A stretch of 64,000 bases of DNA from Sporosarcina sp. Te-1 (GCF_017498505.1 NZ_CP071798.1:620001-684000), one strand, 5' to 3'. Counted from the stretch's first letter, positions 26,599-35,023 are shown. The notes: generated by a model from the letters alone, not told the origin. A program made the numbers and translations.

Positions 26599-27237
26599 AT
26601 GGACGTAATCGCAACCTATCAATGGGAATTCTTTATAGCAGTTGAAGTATTATCTCTACTGTCAATTTTCCTTTTTGGCATCTTTCGATATGTTTTCAAC
26701 AAATCGAGGGTAAGCATCTTATTTATCCTAGTTTTTATATTGCTGTTATTCTGCGAAGCTTTAGTAGGATTGTATATCTATCAGGCAACTGGTGAAGTTT
26801 CCCCATTTACAATCATCATCACGGTGTTCGTGGCTTACGCCTGTACATTCGGAGTCTTCGATTTTATGAGACTTGATCGTTGGATGCGGAGAAAGATCGG
26901 TCAGTGGCGGGGAATCGAATTATTGTCAGAAAAGGATTATAAAATTATAGAACGAAATAGGAATCCAAAATATGTAGCAAAAAAATATCGCATTTCCTCG
27001 TTACTGCATTTGGTTGTTTTTGTGATCGGACAAACAATATTTTGGTGGATGGGTACCGGAAGTTTTGCTGAAATGAAAGCGTATTTGACGGATCTCTCTT
27101 GGTTGGATGAGCGCGATGCAGAAGGATCCCCTTATCCAAGCGAAACGCTCTATACCATTGGTGTCATCTGGGGAATCGTATTTATTGCAGATTTTATTTA
27201 TTCATGGTCCTATACGTTGTTTCCTTCAAAGAAATAG
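26599..27237 (+). CDS. Integral membrane protein, unknown function
   Basis: A 212-residue protein with about five membrane segments (near residues 10-30, 40-63, 72-92, 130-150 and 184-204). A charged cytoplasmic stretch follows the third helix (MRLDRWMRRKIGQWRGIELLSEKDYKIIERNRN). I do not recognise the family and no catalytic pattern is visible. AAGGAGGAAC precedes the ATG. It lies between the exporter terminator and the FapR-controlled plsC. Confidence 0.75.
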   Translation: MDVIATYQWEFFIAVEVLSLLSIFLFGIFRYVFNKSRVSILFILVFILLLFCEALVGLYIYQATGEVSPFTIIITVFVAYACTFGVFDFMRLDRWMRRKIGQWRGIELLSEKDYKIIERNRNPKYVAKKYRISSLLHLVVFVIGQTIFWWMGTGSFAEMKAYLTDLSWLDERDAEGSPYPSETLYTIGVIWGIVFIADFIYSWSYTLFPSKK

Positions 27238-27282
27238 AAAGAGGAAACCCCGCTTTAACTGGAATAAACAATCCTTTTACTC

Positions 27283-27304
27283 TATAATTAGTACCTAGTA
27301 CTAT
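27283..27304 (+). promoter_or_regulatory. FapR-type operator and -10 box before plsC
   Basis: TATAAT (27283-27288) runs straight into TTAGTACCTAGTACTAT (27288-27304), a near-perfect match to the FapR operator of Bacillus (inverted TTAGTAC arms). FapR represses fatty acid and phospholipid genes until malonyl-CoA accumulates. FapR itself is not in this window. Confidence 0.85.
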
Positions 27305-27327
27305 AACAAGATGATAAAGGTGATCAA

Positions 27328-27903
27328 ATGTATGCAGTGATTTTGAGAATCGCGAAGATGATTCTAGGAGTGCTAGGCAAATACGAAGTCAAAAACAAGC
27401 ATTTGCTTCCTTCTGAAGGAGGCTATATTGTTACGTGCACCCATAAAGGCTGGTTGGATGTTGTGGTATTGGCGGTGTGCTTGCCTAGGCCAATTCATTT
27501 CATGGCTAAACAAGAACTCTTTCGCGTCAAGCTGCTATCCTCCTTTCTAAGGAAGCTGAACGCCTTTCCGGTGAATCGAGAGAATCCTTCTCCAAGCAGT
27601 ATTAAAATTCCCATTAAGCTGTTGAAACGTGGAGAAGTGGTCGGTATTTTTCCGGGCGGCACCCGAACGACCGAAGATGTTGCGTTGAAACGCGGGGCGG
27701 TCACCATTGCAAACCTTGCAAAAGCACCCGTTGTGCCTGCGGTATATGAAGGTCCCCGGTCGATTCGTGAACTGTTGAAAATGAGGAAAGCGACAATTAT
27801 CTTCGGTGAGCCCTTCTATGTTGAAACCAAAACAAAGGAGGAACTCGCTTCATATACTCTTCAATTAACGGAAAGAATGACGGGGCTATCTGAATTGCAG
27901 TGA
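27328..27903 (+). CDS. plsC: 1-acyl-sn-glycerol-3-phosphate acyltransferase
   Basis: A 191-residue membrane-associated acyltransferase that adds the second acyl chain to lysophosphatidic acid to give phosphatidic acid. The HX4D motif is in CTHKGWLDVVVLA (residues 34-46), RENPSPSSIK is the motif II region and FPGGTRTTED is motif III (FPEGTRS in most homologues; Gly for Glu here). The FapR operator just upstream fits the known control of plsC in Bacillus. AAAGGTGATC precedes the ATG. Confidence 0.9.
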   Translation: MYAVILRIAKMILGVLGKYEVKNKHLLPSEGGYIVTCTHKGWLDVVVLAVCLPRPIHFMAKQELFRVKLLSSFLRKLNAFPVNRENPSPSSIKIPIKLLKRGEVVGIFPGGTRTTEDVALKRGAVTIANLAKAPVVPAVYEGPRSIRELLKMRKATIIFGEPFYVETKTKEELASYTLQLTERMTGLSELQ

Positions 27904-27980
27904 GAACTAGCAGCGAAGAAGTAGGGCTTGCTTTAAGACATATAAAAAACCTGTAGTATAACATCGGCATTCCGGTAAAC

Positions 27981-28009
27981 GGACGTGCGTTCGACTACCA
28001 CCGTCTCCA
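27981..28009 (+). repeat. Fragment of the ssrA (tmRNA) 3' end, probable attachment-site scar
   Basis: These 29 bases match the T-arm and acceptor end of Bacillus tmRNA with three mismatches (the core GTTCGACT is intact). The antisense frame here even shows the familiar GDGGSRTHVR artefact of ssrA. No other part of tmRNA is adjacent, and CCA is replaced by ATAA. The ssrA 3' end is a classic integration site, and an integrase-like pseudogene follows. Confidence 0.7.
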
Positions 28010-28155
28010 TAATTAAATATGGTACAGATGCAGTCGTTCCAATGGTTTATTAAGTTAGGGATATTGAACGGGAATTTAACTCTTGTCAATTATCCTTTTT
28101 TTCATCTCTACATATTTTAAACGAACTTTAAAGTAGAAAGCATGGCGTATTTGTA

Positions 28156-28788
28156 GTGAGTGGTGATGTGGTTGTATTACCGTCTAAACATCGTGAGGTG
28201 AAGCGAGATAGCTTTACAATCAGCGACGCAATGGAAACAGTATTTCAGCAAACGATAATTGCAGGAAACCGTCTAAGAACGATTGAAAGCTATCAGTACA
28301 TTTTTGAACAGTTCTCTACGGTGAACAAGTTACAGTACAACGAGGATATTACAGTAGGTACGCTATATCACTATTTAGATGTTCTCGTGGTAAAACCGGC
28401 AACGAAGTTTATCCGTCTAAAATCAACGTAGGCAGTCCCAGTAAGTTATATAACAACTCCTATATCTGGAAAAGTTAGATTCATTGAAAATACAACAAAG
28501 CGATTTGTTCAGCCAGAACAGAAAAGCAAGAAAAGCAAACTTCAATCACCGAAAGCCGCAATTGTAATGGTGATAAATATTGTATTGACACATGCATTAT
28601 TAAAAAGATGTGAAGCGGGACGGCTTCAACTGTTAGAGACAGAAAAATTTATTTTTAATTACAGCAGAAAAAAAGACCTTTCAAATGTACTTTTAACAGT
28701 TCTGAACGAGGATTATGTTCAAACCATAGCAATTGATTTCAAGCCGAAATATAAACAGATTTTTAGAGAACAGTATACGGGGGAATAA
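28156..28788 (+). pseudogene. Interrupted integrase-like gene (one in-frame stop)
   Basis: One frame is open for 633 bases except for a TAG at 28429-28431. The first part (VLPSKHREVKRDSFTISDAMETVFQQ..., then RTIESYQYIFEQF and VGTLYHYLDVL) resembles the N-terminal core-binding domain of tyrosine recombinases. The second part (from AVPVSYITTPISGK to QIFREQYTGE) is not recognised and lacks the catalytic R-H-R-Y set. The gene is therefore a truncated, non-functional recombinase or a fusion of fragments, next to the ssrA scar. Confidence 0.6.
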
Positions 28789-28819
28789 CCTAGTCTTGTT
28801 CAACTGACGGGGCAGCATT

Positions 28820-28911
28820 CCTGTTTGAAGGATTTGCACCATCTTGAAAGAAAAAGAGCCCTCTTGTATGATGCTGAGTGTCAACGTGGAATTGACCCAT
28901 CATCAAACAGG
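28820..28911 (+). promoter_or_regulatory. Inverted repeat masking the transposase ribosome binding site
   Basis: CCTGTTTGA (28820-28828) pairs with TCAAACAGG (28903-28911), which overlaps the GGAGG site of the transposase. Between them ATGATG/CATCAT and GTCAA/TTGAC form a nested hairpin. This could be part of a bridge RNA or a guard against translation of read-through transcripts. Confidence 0.45.
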
Positions 28912-28922
28912 AGGACTACTCT

Positions 28923-30200
28923 ATGTATTCTAAGTGGAATGAAAAGCTAAATCAAGTAACGGAAAACACATTAATTGTCGGCATGGATATCGCTAAGAGT
29001 ACCCATTACGCATGCTTCGTAGATGAACGCGGACGTGTACTTGAGAAAGCTTTTGCCGTACATCAATCCAGAGAAGGATTTGAAGCATTATATCAAAATG
29101 TACTTCGTGCTATGAAAGCACATGAAAAAACTGATGTTATCGTTGGGATTGAACCTACCGGCCACTATTGGATGAACCTTGCTTATTTCTTGGATTCCTA
29201 TGGAATCCCGCTTGTAATGGTCAACCCATTACACGTCAAGCGTTCAAAGGAACTGGATGATAACTTACAGACAAAGAACGATAAGAAAGATGCAGTAGTC
29301 ATTGCTCGGCTCATGAAGGACGGGCGTTTCAGCTATCCCCGTATTCTAAAAGATATTGAGGCGGAGTTGCGGATTGGCTCTACTCTTCGTTCAAAGCTTA
29401 CAGAGGATTTGTCGAGCCTCAAGAACCGGATCATTCGCTGGCTTGATCGGTACTTTCCGGAGTTTACACAGGTCTATCCAACCTTCGGGAAGATGGCGTT
29501 CGCTACACTCGAGAAAACACCGTTGCCACAGGACATCATAGGGAAGACGGCTGAAGAGTTAGTCTTTCTCTACCGGCAGGTAGAGGGGATGAGAGCGCCG
29601 CAATTACCAAAGGCAAGACTCCTAATTGATGTAGCCAACCAATCTATCGGGTTGACGGAAGGATCGCAGATGGCACGATTCGAAATCGCCACGCTCATCC
29701 GTCAGTACCGATTGTTAGAGGAAGAAATAGAAGAGGTAAATAGCCAATTAGCCGAGTTGGCTAAGTCTACAGGAGAGTATGTATACCTCTCAACTGTACC
29801 CGGCTTAGGGGATGCTACAATCGTTGATCTACTCTCTGAAGTCGGTAGCTTTTCACATTATGAAGATCCACGCCAACTCATCAAACTCGCGGGATTAACA
29901 TTACGTGAAAATTCTTCTGGACAACACAAGGGACGAAAACATATCTCTAAACGCGGCCGGAAGAGGTTAAGGAATGTTCTGTTTAAAGTCATCGTTCCAC
30001 TAATCAGGCACAATGAAGCGTTTAAACGGCTACATGAATACTACACGACTCGCCAACAAAATCCCCTACGGGGAAAACAGTCGATGGTCGTGCTATGCGG
30101 TAAATTACTGAAAGTGTTACATGGTATTTGTAAGAAGAAAGTTCATTTCGATGAGCGGCATATGATGAACGATCTCCACTGTCTCGCAACGGCAGCGTAA
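28923..30200 (+). CDS. IS110-family transposase (RNA-guided recombinase)
   Basis: A 425-residue transposase. The N-terminal RuvC-like DEDD domain shows IVGMDIAKSTHYACFVDE, VGIEPTGHYWMNLAYFL and KNDKKDAVVIARLMKDGR. A coiled-coil middle follows, and the C-terminal Transposase_20 domain has YLSTVPGLGDATIVDLLSEVG and the catalytic serine region ENSSGQHKGRKHISKRGRKRLR. Full length, no frameshift, so possibly active. It inserted next to the integrase pseudogene. Confidence 0.94.
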   Translation: MYSKWNEKLNQVTENTLIVGMDIAKSTHYACFVDERGRVLEKAFAVHQSREGFEALYQNVLRAMKAHEKTDVIVGIEPTGHYWMNLAYFLDSYGIPLVMVNPLHVKRSKELDDNLQTKNDKKDAVVIARLMKDGRFSYPRILKDIEAELRIGSTLRSKLTEDLSSLKNRIIRWLDRYFPEFTQVYPTFGKMAFATLEKTPLPQDIIGKTAEELVFLYRQVEGMRAPQLPKARLLIDVANQSIGLTEGSQMARFEIATLIRQYRLLEEEIEEVNSQLAELAKSTGEYVYLSTVPGLGDATIVDLLSEVGSFSHYEDPRQLIKLAGLTLRENSSGQHKGRKHISKRGRKRLRNVLFKVIVPLIRHNEAFKRLHEYYTTRQQNPLRGKQSMVVLCGKLLKVLHGICKKKVHFDERHMMNDLHCLATAA

Positions 30201-30666
30201 GACATTTCAAATCAATCTATCTATGACAAGAAGGATGACACGGAGAAGCCAGCACAGTACTAAAACTCAGACCAAGAGTCCCTGGGGCAGCTTAGCAGGC
30301 CTCTGCCTTATGAATAGACCGAACGAAGGAATGTAAGCGCACAGACGCCAAGAGACATGGGAGGGTACGTCGTCATAAGCATCGCAGAGATCCATTGTGC
30401 ATCAAATAACGGATTAAAAGAGCTAATGTTTTCCATTAGTTTTTAGCGAAGCGTACTCTTATCTTGGTAATAAAAACAATAAATTCAAATCTATGTTTAT
30501 TAGTAAGTAGAGAAATAATTTTCCTCGCATCACGAAGTGATGTAAACCGTTGATACTTCAATGTTTATAGAGGGAGGTTAGTTGAAGAAGGGATTTTAGT
30601 GGGAACCATAGAATAGGTTACCTAATGATTCTTTGCTTACTATTACAATGCAATGAGGTGATTTAG
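30201..30666. other. Right flank of the IS110 element and intergenic DNA
   Basis: The first ~200 bases are G+C-richer and look structured, so they may encode the bridge RNA if the element is of the IS1111 group. Hairpins are visible at 30423-30444 (CTAATG/CATTAG plus T-run) and 30528-30542 (CATCAC-GAA-GTGATG). No gene seen. Confidence 0.4.
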
Positions 30667-30876
30667 TTGAGGATAAATAATCAAATAGTTATTGAATGGA
30701 CGATTGCGAGAGTTTACGAGGACTTTTCTTTCGCAAAGGCAGTGGATAATGGCCTAAAACAAGTTAATTTAAATGAAGGGGAAAAGGTTGAAATTCATCA
30801 ATTAGTCAACATTGGTGAATTTAATAATGAAAAAATATTTTTGATTATTTTAAATGTAATTGCAAGTAAAGACTGA
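30667..30876 (+). CDS. Small hypothetical protein
   Basis: A 69-residue acidic protein starting at TTG after GAGGTGAT (RINNQIVIEWTIARVYEDFSFAKAVDNGLKQ...). No signal, membrane segment or known motif is visible. Codon use is plausible. It sits in the accessory scar between the IS110 element and a zinc-ribbon gene. Confidence 0.5.
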   Translation: MRINNQIVIEWTIARVYEDFSFAKAVDNGLKQVNLNEGEKVEIHQLVNIGEFNNEKIFLIILNVIASKD

Positions 30877-30999
30877 GAGTTATTAAACCAACAGTGCTTT
30901 AGTTAAACATGAGTATCATCCGGTTTACTTTTACATCCGAAACGTCAAGAAGATTTCGGCGATTCAATGTGGAATGCTATATTTTTTATGGAGGTTATT

Positions 31000-31227
31000 A
31001 TGAAAATAAACGAAAAATATGGGAAAGTGACAATAGATAACTTTGAATTGGATGGACAAATTGAACAAGAAAAATATTGTTCAAAATGCCAGTTTAACTT
31101 AATTTACTATGATGATTTTGATACGTACTTTTGTCCTGAATGTAATAGTTGGTTTGAATCAAAATGTAGTGATCCGATTTGCAAATATTGCTCTAATCGA
31201 CCAGAAAAACCTTTACCACACAAATAA
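31000..31227 (+). CDS. Small zinc-ribbon protein, unknown function
   Basis: A 75-residue protein with three CxxC knuckles: CSKC (about 28-31), CPEC (about 46-49) and C-x-x-C near residues 61-64 (PICKYCSNRP). It probably binds one or two zinc ions. ATG 31000 follows GGAGG by five bases and is preferred to the ATG at 30967. Short zinc-ribbon proteins of this kind are common in accessory regions of Bacillales. Confidence 0.65.
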   Translation: MKINEKYGKVTIDNFELDGQIEQEKYCSKCQFNLIYYDDFDTYFCPECNSWFESKCSDPICKYCSNRPEKPLPHK

Positions 31228-31284
31228 TAATGGGCTTTAGCAGTTATAGAGAAAGAGCCGAAAGTAAACAAAGTCCATAAGGAA

Positions 31285-31314
31285 GCCCCTTCCAGTTGAT
31301 TAACCGGAGGGGGC
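31285..31314 (-). terminator. Terminator of the VTC-DUF4956 operon
   Basis: GCCCCTTCC (31285-31293) pairs with GGAGGGGGC (31306-31314) with one G-T pair. The downstream minus-strand sequence is moderately T-rich. Confidence 0.65.
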
Positions 31315-31324
31315 ATGCTCATTC

Positions 31325-32005
31325 TTATGCTGTGAAATTCCCATCATAGCTTAACATGATCGCCGATTCGACGCCTTCCATGCGGGATAGGATATTAACG
31401 AAGTTCATATCGTTTTGCTTGATGCGAACTTCATAGGTGATTTCATGGCTGCCTGGCATGACTGATTTTGACTTGATCGTATGTTTGAGTGCATGTTTTG
31501 CAACAACCTGCTCAATCGGTGCTTCGATCGCTGCTTCATCATAGCGAACGACTAGCAAATACGGATTTTCAATCTTCACCCGGTTGATGAAAAGCAGTAG
31601 CACAAGTCCAATTAGTACAGCGCCGAGAATCGCTAGCGGGATAAAGCCCGCTCCACATAGGATGCCGGTGACAATCGCCCAGAAAATATAAACGATGTCC
31701 ATCGGATCCTTGATAGGTGTTCGGAAGCGCACAATGGATAAAGCCCCGACCATACCAAGAGATAAGAGGATATTGGACGAGATGCCCATGATGATTAGTG
31801 CAGTTGCCATCGTCATGACGATGAGTGCGATATTGAATGTATGGGAGTAGATGACACATGTAAATGTCTTCTTATACACCCAATAGATGAACAGCCCGAT
31901 GAAAAATGCGGCAAGCAAGCCGATTAATGAGTCAACGATTGAAAAACTTGAAGTCTTCTCTAAAAAGCTTGACTTGAAAATGTCTGTAAATGTGATCTTT
32001 TCCAT
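31325..32005 (-). CDS. DUF4956 membrane protein
   Basis: A 226-residue protein with four membrane segments in its first ~150 residues (SLIGLLAAFFIGLFIYWVY, FNIALIVMTMATALIIMGI, LSLGMVGALSIVRFRTPIKDPMDIVYIFWAIVTGILCGAGF and ILGAVLIGLVLLLFI). A soluble C-terminal domain of ~75 residues resembles small ferredoxin-like folds. The GALSIVRFRTPIKDP motif is typical of DUF4956. Function is not established; the family regularly accompanies VTC-domain proteins, as here. ATG 32005 follows GGAGG. It is the second gene of a two-gene operon. Confidence 0.88.
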   Translation of the reverse strand: MEKITFTDIFKSSFLEKTSSFSIVDSLIGLLAAFFIGLFIYWVYKKTFTCVIYSHTFNIALIVMTMATALIIMGISSNILLSLGMVGALSIVRFRTPIKDPMDIVYIFWAIVTGILCGAGFIPLAILGAVLIGLVLLLFINRVKIENPYLLVVRYDEAAIEAPIEQVVAKHALKHTIKSKSVMPGSHEITYEVRIKQNDMNFVNILSRMEGVESAIMLSYDGNFTA

Positions 32006-32054
32006 GTAAATTCCTCCGTAATTCATGTTAGCGTTATGCAGTGAATTCATTTAC

Positions 32055-32774
32055 TTATCCAAACATCCGGCTAATTTGGTATTTGGAATAGGTGCCTTTC
32101 CGTCTGTCTCCTAATTGAAGCAACTGTTTGATGATGTCAGGCAAGTAGTGGTCGTATTTCACTTCCAAAATGACTGCATTAGGATCCGTTGAGACCATCG
32201 GCAATTCCGGATTTAGCAGATCATTGTTTCGGAAGCTGGTTTTGATTTGACTATCGAATGTCACCCGGACATTGCCGGGAGGATAAATGAAAACCTCCCG
32301 TTCATAATCCACCACAGTGATTGGCTTCAGTTGGTAAAGAGTCATTTGAATCCATAATTCCTGCAGCAAACTTCTCTCGTCGTACTCCAACCATCTAATG
32401 TCCCCACGCCGAATTTTTTCATATTCTTCAGCGGTAATCCGGCATTTCTGTTTATACGTCAAGTTGTTCCGTTTGCTTTTCTTTTCTAAATGAAGCAGGG
32501 ATGTATTGTAATCGTAGAGACGAACCCGGAACTTATCGCGATCCAAATATCCTTCTTTCTTCTCGGTCAATACTTTATTATCGAAGTTATCAAAGTAGAC
32601 GCTTCGGATGAAATAGGTTCCTCGAGTGTTCACATGCGGGTCGGTTTGCATGGTATGCTTGAGCCGATTCCTCAGGATAAAACAATCCATCTCGGTAATC
32701 TCGTGTTTCAGTTCTGTTCGGCCTTGCAGACCCTTCCTAACTGTCGTCGCCATCTGTTGTATCATTCCTTTCAT
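32055..32774 (-). CDS. VTC-domain (polyphosphate polymerase-like) protein
   Basis: A 239-residue tunnel-fold (CYTH-like) protein. Visible family features are ELKHEITEMDCFILRNRLKH at the start, FIRSVYFDNFDNKVLTEK, DRDKFRVRLYDYN, LHLEKKSKRNNLTYKQKCRIT and, near the end, DPNAVILEVKYDHYLPDIIKQLL. Basic tunnel residues (R, K) and acidic metal ligands are retained. In yeast the VTC4 homologue makes polyphosphate; in bacteria the product is unproven. The start is uncertain because no strong ribosome site precedes either of the first ATGs. Confidence 0.85.
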   Translation of the reverse strand: MKGMIQQMATTVRKGLQGRTELKHEITEMDCFILRNRLKHTMQTDPHVNTRGTYFIRSVYFDNFDNKVLTEKKEGYLDRDKFRVRLYDYNTSLLHLEKKSKRNNLTYKQKCRITAEEYEKIRRGDIRWLEYDERSLLQELWIQMTLYQLKPITVVDYEREVFIYPPGNVRVTFDSQIKTSFRNNDLLNPELPMVSTDPNAVILEVKYDHYLPDIIKQLLQLGDRRKGTYSKYQISRMFG

Positions 32775-32790
32775 TTCACCGGTGATTCGT

Positions 32791-32822
32791 ATTATTAGGG
32801 ACGAACCTTAAACAAACCTTAA
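32791..32822 (-). promoter_or_regulatory. CiaR-type site and promoter of the VTC-DUF4956 operon
   Basis: On the minus strand TTAAGG (32822-32817) N5 TTAAGG (32811-32806) is followed after 9 bases by AATAAT (32796-32791) as -10. The proximal repeat sits where the -35 would be, the geometry of an activator-dependent promoter. An identical layout stands at 34948-34979. Confidence 0.7.
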
Positions 32823-32835
32823 GAGAAATGAAAGC

Positions 32836-32879
32836 AAAAAAATCAGGAGAAGGGAAGAGGTTTTCCCAACGCCTGATTT
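32836..32879 (-). terminator. Terminator after the sensor kinase gene
   Basis: AATCAGG (32841-32847) pairs with CCTGATT (32872-32878), with an inner GGGAA/TTCCC stem. The minus strand continues with a T-run. It separates the kinase from the VTC operon. Confidence 0.85.
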
Positions 32880-32887
32880 CGTTACTA

Positions 32888-34189
32888 TTATTTTGAAAGT
32901 TTAATTTTAAATATGGTGCCTCTTGGTTGATTCTGCAGAACCGAGATGGTGCCGCCGTGTTTGTCGACAATCCATTGCGCAATCGAAAGACCGAGCCCGG
33001 TGCCACCGGTTTCACGCGAGCGTGCTTTATCTTCCCGATAAAAACGATCGAATACATGCTGCATATTTTCCGGTTTGATGCCGATTCCGGTATCGCTCAC
33101 TTCAATAATTACTTTAGATTCCTCTCTATATGTTCTCACTTGGACCTTGTCCCGTTGGGCAGTATATTTCAGCGCATTATCCAATAGGATGACGAGCAAT
33201 TGATGGAGCCGTGCTTCGTCCGCCTCGATGGTCGCCGCGCTTTGTAATTGCAATGAAAAGTATTTGTCCTGCGACTCCGCAATATCCATGAAAGGGCTGC
33301 ACACGTCTTCGATTAAGTCATCTATTCGGATCGATTGCTTCAACAACTCGGTTTCCGAGGAGTCCGCTCTCGCAAGCGTCAATAAATCAGATGTCAATTT
33401 GGACAATCGCCTCGTTTCCGATAAGCCGAGGGCGATATGCTCAAATTTATTCATGATTTTTTCCTCCGGCTCCACAAGCAGCGCCTCCAGTTTATTTTGG
33501 ACGATGGTCAGTGGCGTCCGCAACTCATGGGAGGCATTTTCGACAAATTCAGCTTGTTTGTTCCATGAACGGATGATCGGCTTCATCATTTTTTTTGACA
33601 ATAAATAACTAGCCGTAATCGACAGCAGAATAAACAGAATCGAGCAAACCAATAACAATTCGGCAAAGTTATCGACAATCGTATATTCCGCGTCGATATT
33701 AATGAGGAGCTCAGTATAGGCAGCACTCTCATCCATTGGATTTTGGAAGAGGATCGTCCTGAAATGGTATTCATCATCAATCGTTGTCGTTGTTAACACA
33801 TCAAGATTTTTCTGGTCCAGTTTGTAGGACTGAAAATAGTTTTCATAGAGTAGCGTACCGATTTCATTTGCATTCGCAATGACCCCTCGCTCATCCCATT
33901 TGAGGACGATAATCCGTGGATTCGGATTCGGCTGTCGCCCTTCCGGAGAGAGATTTCGGTTCGGCTCCTTTTCCCGAATTGGCAAGTTTGTCCTGGGCAT
34001 CGTTTGGTCGGTGATCATTTCTTGAAACGACTCCAATTCATGATCCGCCTTTGAAAATAACGTACGCTGCACTTCATGGAAAATAATGATGTCAAAGATG
34101 GTGAAAATGAAGGAGAAGGCGACTAAATTGAGCACCATGAATTTCAATTGCTCTTTACGGAACAGCTTGATTTTACGCATCTTCCTCAC
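32888..34189 (-). CDS. Sensor histidine kinase, CiaH-like
   Basis: A 433-residue membrane kinase. Helix 1 is at residues 15-38, followed by an extracellular sensor of ~125 residues with a proline/arginine-rich loop, helix 2 (near 185-205), then the dimerisation box KQAEFVENASHELRTPLTIVQNKLEALL with the phospho-accepting His, N-box LLDNALKYTA, DTGIGI and GGTGLGLSIAQWIVDKHGG. The FVENASHELRTPL...QN.LE.L block and overall plan closely resemble streptococcal CiaH. The start overlaps the response-regulator stop by 17 bp; ATG 34180 is an alternative. Confidence 0.9.
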   Translation of the reverse strand: MRKMRKIKLFRKEQLKFMVLNLVAFSFIFTIFDIIIFHEVQRTLFSKADHELESFQEMITDQTMPRTNLPIREKEPNRNLSPEGRQPNPNPRIIVLKWDERGVIANANEIGTLLYENYFQSYKLDQKNLDVLTTTTIDDEYHFRTILFQNPMDESAAYTELLINIDAEYTIVDNFAELLLVCSILFILLSITASYLLSKKMMKPIIRSWNKQAEFVENASHELRTPLTIVQNKLEALLVEPEEKIMNKFEHIALGLSETRRLSKLTSDLLTLARADSSETELLKQSIRIDDLIEDVCSPFMDIAESQDKYFSLQLQSAATIEADEARLHQLLVILLDNALKYTAQRDKVQVRTYREESKVIIEVSDTGIGIKPENMQHVFDRFYREDKARSRETGGTGLGLSIAQWIVDKHGGTISVLQNQPRGTIFKIKLSK

Positions 34190-34859
34190 CGTTTTCCGTC
34201 CACATATAGCCTAACCCGCGAAATGTTTTGATGTATTGGTCATAAGTCAGGGTTTTTAAGTTTTTGCGCAATTTACTCGCATACACCTCAACGACTGTTG
34301 TGGAGGTGTCCGACTCGAACCCCCAAATCCGGTCAAAGATCTGCTCCTTTGTCAAAATCGTATTTTTGTTCACAATCAAATACTCTAAGAGATCGAATTG
34401 TTTTCCGTTCACTGGAAGGGACTCCCCGCCGATGGACGCGGTCTTCTTTTTCAAATCAAGCCTCAATTCTTTGAATGTCATTGTATTCTCCTCAAGGAAA
34501 CCACCTACCCGTCTCAGGATCGCTTCCAAGCGGAGCAACAGTTCCTCCCGGTGAAACGGTTTCACGATATAATCATCGGCCCCGACTTTAAAACCTTGTA
34601 TTTTATCATCAATGCCATCCTTTGCAGTCAACATCATGACAGGTGTCGTTATATTGTTATTCCGGAGTTGCCCTAGAACCTCGTATCCATCCATGTGGGG
34701 GAGCATGATATCCAAAATGATAATATCGAATATGTTTTGCTCGGCTAGAAACAAGCCGTCCTCTCCGTTATATGCCTGTTCGACATCAAATATCCCTTCG
34801 GTCGTCTCTCGTATCGTGTCGGAAAGATAGGGATCATCCTCTATGATAAGTAACTTCAT
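34173..34859 (-). CDS. OmpR-family response regulator, CiaR-like
   Basis: A 228-residue regulator. The receiver domain has LLIIEDD, the phospho-accepting Asp in IIILDIMLPHMDGYEVL (about residue 52), Thr in MLTAKD and Lys in IVKPF. The winged-helix output domain includes KQFDLLEYLIVNKNTILTKEQIFDRIWGFESDTSTTVVEVYASKLRKNLK, which is strikingly close to CiaR. ATG 34859 follows AGGTGA; the longer frame from 34925 is rejected. It forms an operon with the kinase, and CiaR-type repeats precede both flanking genes. Confidence 0.93.
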   Translation of the reverse strand: MKLLIIEDDPYLSDTIRETTEGIFDVEQAYNGEDGLFLAEQNIFDIIILDIMLPHMDGYEVLGQLRNNNITTPVMMLTAKDGIDDKIQGFKVGADDYIVKPFHREELLLRLEAILRRVGGFLEENTMTFKELRLDLKKKTASIGGESLPVNGKQFDLLEYLIVNKNTILTKEQIFDRIWGFESDTSTTVVEVYASKLRKNLKTLTYDQYIKTFRGLGYMWTENGEEDA

Positions 34860-34947
34860 CCACTTCACCTTCTTGTCCCCTGATTTATGTAATGAATAGT
34901 ACAGGAACGGATGAACGGAATGCAAGAGAATGTTTTTGTTCTCTACT

Positions 34948-34979
34948 TTAAGGTTGGATTAAGGTTCGGTATGGATAAT
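34948..34979 (+). promoter_or_regulatory. CiaR-type site and promoter of the Cthe_2159-like lipoprotein gene
   Basis: TTAAGG (34948-34953) N5 TTAAGG (34959-34964) is followed after 9 bases by GATAAT (34974-34979) as -10, the same geometry as before the VTC operon. CiaR of streptococci binds NTTAAG-N5-WTTAAG, which these sites fit. Confidence 0.72.
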
Positions 34980-35023
34980 GGATTTCATTGAACATCAGAG
35001 TACAAGGGAAAGGAAGTTGGATA

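Larger units (their letters stand above)
28800..30445 (+). mobile_element. IS110-family insertion sequence (boundaries approximate)
   Basis: One transposase gene lies between non-coding flanks of ~120 bp (left) and up to ~240 bp (right). IS110 elements have no terminal inverted repeats or target duplications, so the ends cannot be fixed by eye. GGGGCAGC occurs on both sides (28810-28817 and near 30283). The flanks should carry the bridge RNA of this family. A short hairpin with T-run (30423-30444) may mark the right side. Confidence 0.6.

Noticed and set aside
27907..28089. Minus-strand frame containing GDGGSRTHVR as a protein gene
   Set aside because: This peptide is a well-known artefact of translating the antisense of the ssrA 3' end; the feature is the RNA-gene fragment.
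28429..28431. Recoded amber codon rather than a pseudogene in the integrase-like frame
   Set aside because: The downstream part lacks the recombinase catalytic residues, so there is no intact product to restore, and no pyrrolysine machinery or recoding signal is visible.
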